NCBI GenBank assembly: GCA_031256885.1
Contig: JAIRPS010000042.1
Span: 1 to 6,409 of the forward strand
DNA: 6,409 bases
Origin: Bifidobacteriaceae bacterium
Lineage (GTDB): Bacteria; Actinomycetota; Actinomycetes; Actinomycetales; WQXJ01
Reading direction: 5' to 3'
Shown here one piece after another: positions 5,488-6,409 of this stretch. Each line of letters starts with the position of its first letter. The stretch's first letter is position 1. The notes beneath the pieces are model-generated. The model made no database searches and was not told the origin of the DNA. It worked only from the letters and a program-made list of their open reading frames with translations. The translations under genes were made by a program, and so were the position numbers.

Positions 5488-6409
5488 ACTGATCTAACTC
5501 AACCCGACCCCAAGCCCGCCAATAGCGATTCAGCGACCGCTGATCACACCGCTGGCTCACAGTCACCGGCTGGCAGCGCTGCGAACGCAGAACCAACAAT
5601 CAGCCGTGAGCAGAGCGCACCCAGCCAACCGGTGCCGCCAGCCACTGCTGCAACACCGCCAACACCGGTGGCTAGCTACCCTTCAGCCGCTGCCTGGAAT
5701 CAGCCGCGCACATACGCTGCCACCCCAACTTTCGCACCGACGCCTCCCACAGCACCGGTTGCGTCACCGACTGCCGCGCCACCGGTTGCGCCGCAGACCC
5801 AGCCGGCCGCCACCGCAGCTGCTTCGCCAACCAGTTTGCCAACACCTGATCCGCATGCCTCAATCAGCCCGGCGGTGCGGCCCTTCTTATCTTCAATTGG
5901 TCAAACCGCCACACCAACGGCAGCGACCATTCCTGGAACTGCGTCAAGTGCTGCAACACCGCAACCGACTGGCCAAGCGGCGGCAAACACTAACCCGGCA
6001 GCTACCAACGCCAGTTCGCTTGGTGCGCCACCCAGCAGCCAGCAGCCCTATGCCGCACCTGGTTATACCAGCCAACTTGGCTCGATTGGAAGTATCGCTT
6101 CACCGCCGCCCACAATTCAGGCGACCGGCGCAACACCGCCGCCCACAGTTGAGACAACCGGCGCGACTCCCACGCCCAATGCTGCCGCAGCCAGTCCGCT
6201 CGGGACGGCGGCTTATGGCTCACCGAGTGCCCCAACTTACGCTCAGCCGGCAGCCTATGCCACAGCAAACCACACGCCACTACCAACCGAACCGGCTGCC
6301 GATGGCGCATTTTCAACACCCCAAGCAGCAGTCAAAACCGCAAAACCACGCCGCCAATCAAGCCTGCTCACCACCGCCATTGTGGCAGTGCTGGCAGCCT
6401 CATTAGGTG
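5485..6409 (+). CDS. Membrane-anchored protein with long Pro/Ala/Thr-rich N-terminus (5' part; possibly HtrA-like)
   Basis: The frame opening at ATG 5485 runs 308 codons and leaves the window without a stop. The first 20 or so residues are polar (MTDLTQPDPK...). Residues 20-280 are almost entirely Ala, Pro, Thr, Ser, Gln and Gly with scattered Tyr, so the region is expected to be disordered. Then comes a basic patch, KTAKPRR (284-290), and the beginning of a hydrophobic segment, LLTTAIVAVLAASLG (294-308). This reads as a cytoplasmic tail followed by an inward-anchored transmembrane helix (positive-inside rule). In actinobacteria this layout is frequent in HtrA/DegP-like serine proteases, and also in other single-pass envelope proteins. 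No protease residue lies within the window, so the function is a guess. A closed 266-codon frame at 5606-6406 is an Arg/Gln/His-rich out-of-phase reading of the same DNA and should not be annotated. Start and frame are well supported by the AAGGAG site and by composition. Confidence 0.8.
   Translation, partial: MTDLTQPDPKPANSDSATADHTAGSQSPAGSAANAEPTISREQSAPSQPVPPATAATPPTPVASYPSAAAWNQPRTYAATPTFAPTPPTAPVASPTAAPPVAPQTQPAATAAASPTSLPTPDPHASISPAVRPFLSSIGQTATPTAATIPGTASSAATPQPTGQAAANTNPAATNASSLGAPPSSQQPYAAPGYTSQLGSIGSIASPPPTIQATGATPPPTVETTGATPTPNAAAASPLGTAAYGSPSAPTYAQPAAYATANHTPLPTEPAADGAFSTPQAAVKTAKPRRQSSLLTTAIVAVLAASLG
6103..6168 (+). repeat. 33-bp tandem duplication in the disordered region
   Basis: Two adjacent 33-bp units (6103-6135 and 6136-6168) match at 27 positions. 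They encode PPPTIQATGAT and PPPTVETTGAT (residues 207-228), followed by a shortened PTPN. Being a multiple of three, the duplication keeps the reading frame, which supports the 5485 frame as the coding one. It shows that the tail grows by in-frame duplication. Confidence 0.8.

Noticed and set aside
1..6409. Search for tRNA, rRNA, CRISPR arrays, transposases or attachment sites
   Set aside because: None was seen; the window is nearly all housekeeping and envelope coding sequence.

Overview
The window most likely comes from an actinobacterium (Actinomycetota) of moderate G+C, mid-50s percent by eye. Three things point there. The MenB, MenC and MenD proteins carry the mycobacterial/actinobacterial variants of their motifs. 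There is an exported L,D-transpeptidase with tandem Ig-like modules. A Pro/Ala/Thr-rich cytoplasmic tail leads into a membrane anchor. I cannot name a genus.

Layout. Bases 1-73 may hold the last codons of an unidentified plus-strand gene. Bases 109-960 (minus) are menB. A 147-bp divergent region (961-1107) follows, with a sigma70-like promoter, a 10-bp palindrome and a small inverted repeat. Then come menC (1108-2172, plus) and menD (2162-3829, plus), which overlap by 11 bp and look translationally coupled. After a 16-bp convergent gap, bases 3846-5201 (minus) encode a secreted YkuD-type L,D-transpeptidase. A 283-bp divergent region (5202-5484) has inverted repeats, a CAAG tetranucleotide run and a clear ribosome binding site. 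From 5485 to the window end runs the N-terminal part of a long Pro/Ala/Thr-rich, probably membrane-anchored protein. Its only visible folded part is the start of a transmembrane helix. An HtrA-like protease is one guess, but no catalytic domain is visible.

Function. MenD, MenC and MenB are three steps of classical menaquinone synthesis: isochorismate to SEPHCHC (MenD), dehydration to o-succinylbenzoate (MenC), then ring closure of o-succinylbenzoyl-CoA to 1,4-dihydroxy-2-naphthoyl-CoA (MenB). SHCHC formation (MenH) and CoA ligation (MenE) fall between these steps. No menF, menH, menE, menA or menG is present here. The right half concerns the cell envelope: peptidoglycan cross-linking or anchoring by the transpeptidase, and a membrane protein transcribed away from it.

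No wholly new system is apparent. The most unusual details are a proline-rich insertion just before the catalytic KxK strand of MenC, the unusually long disordered N-terminus of the truncated last gene, and inverted repeats in both divergent promoter regions.
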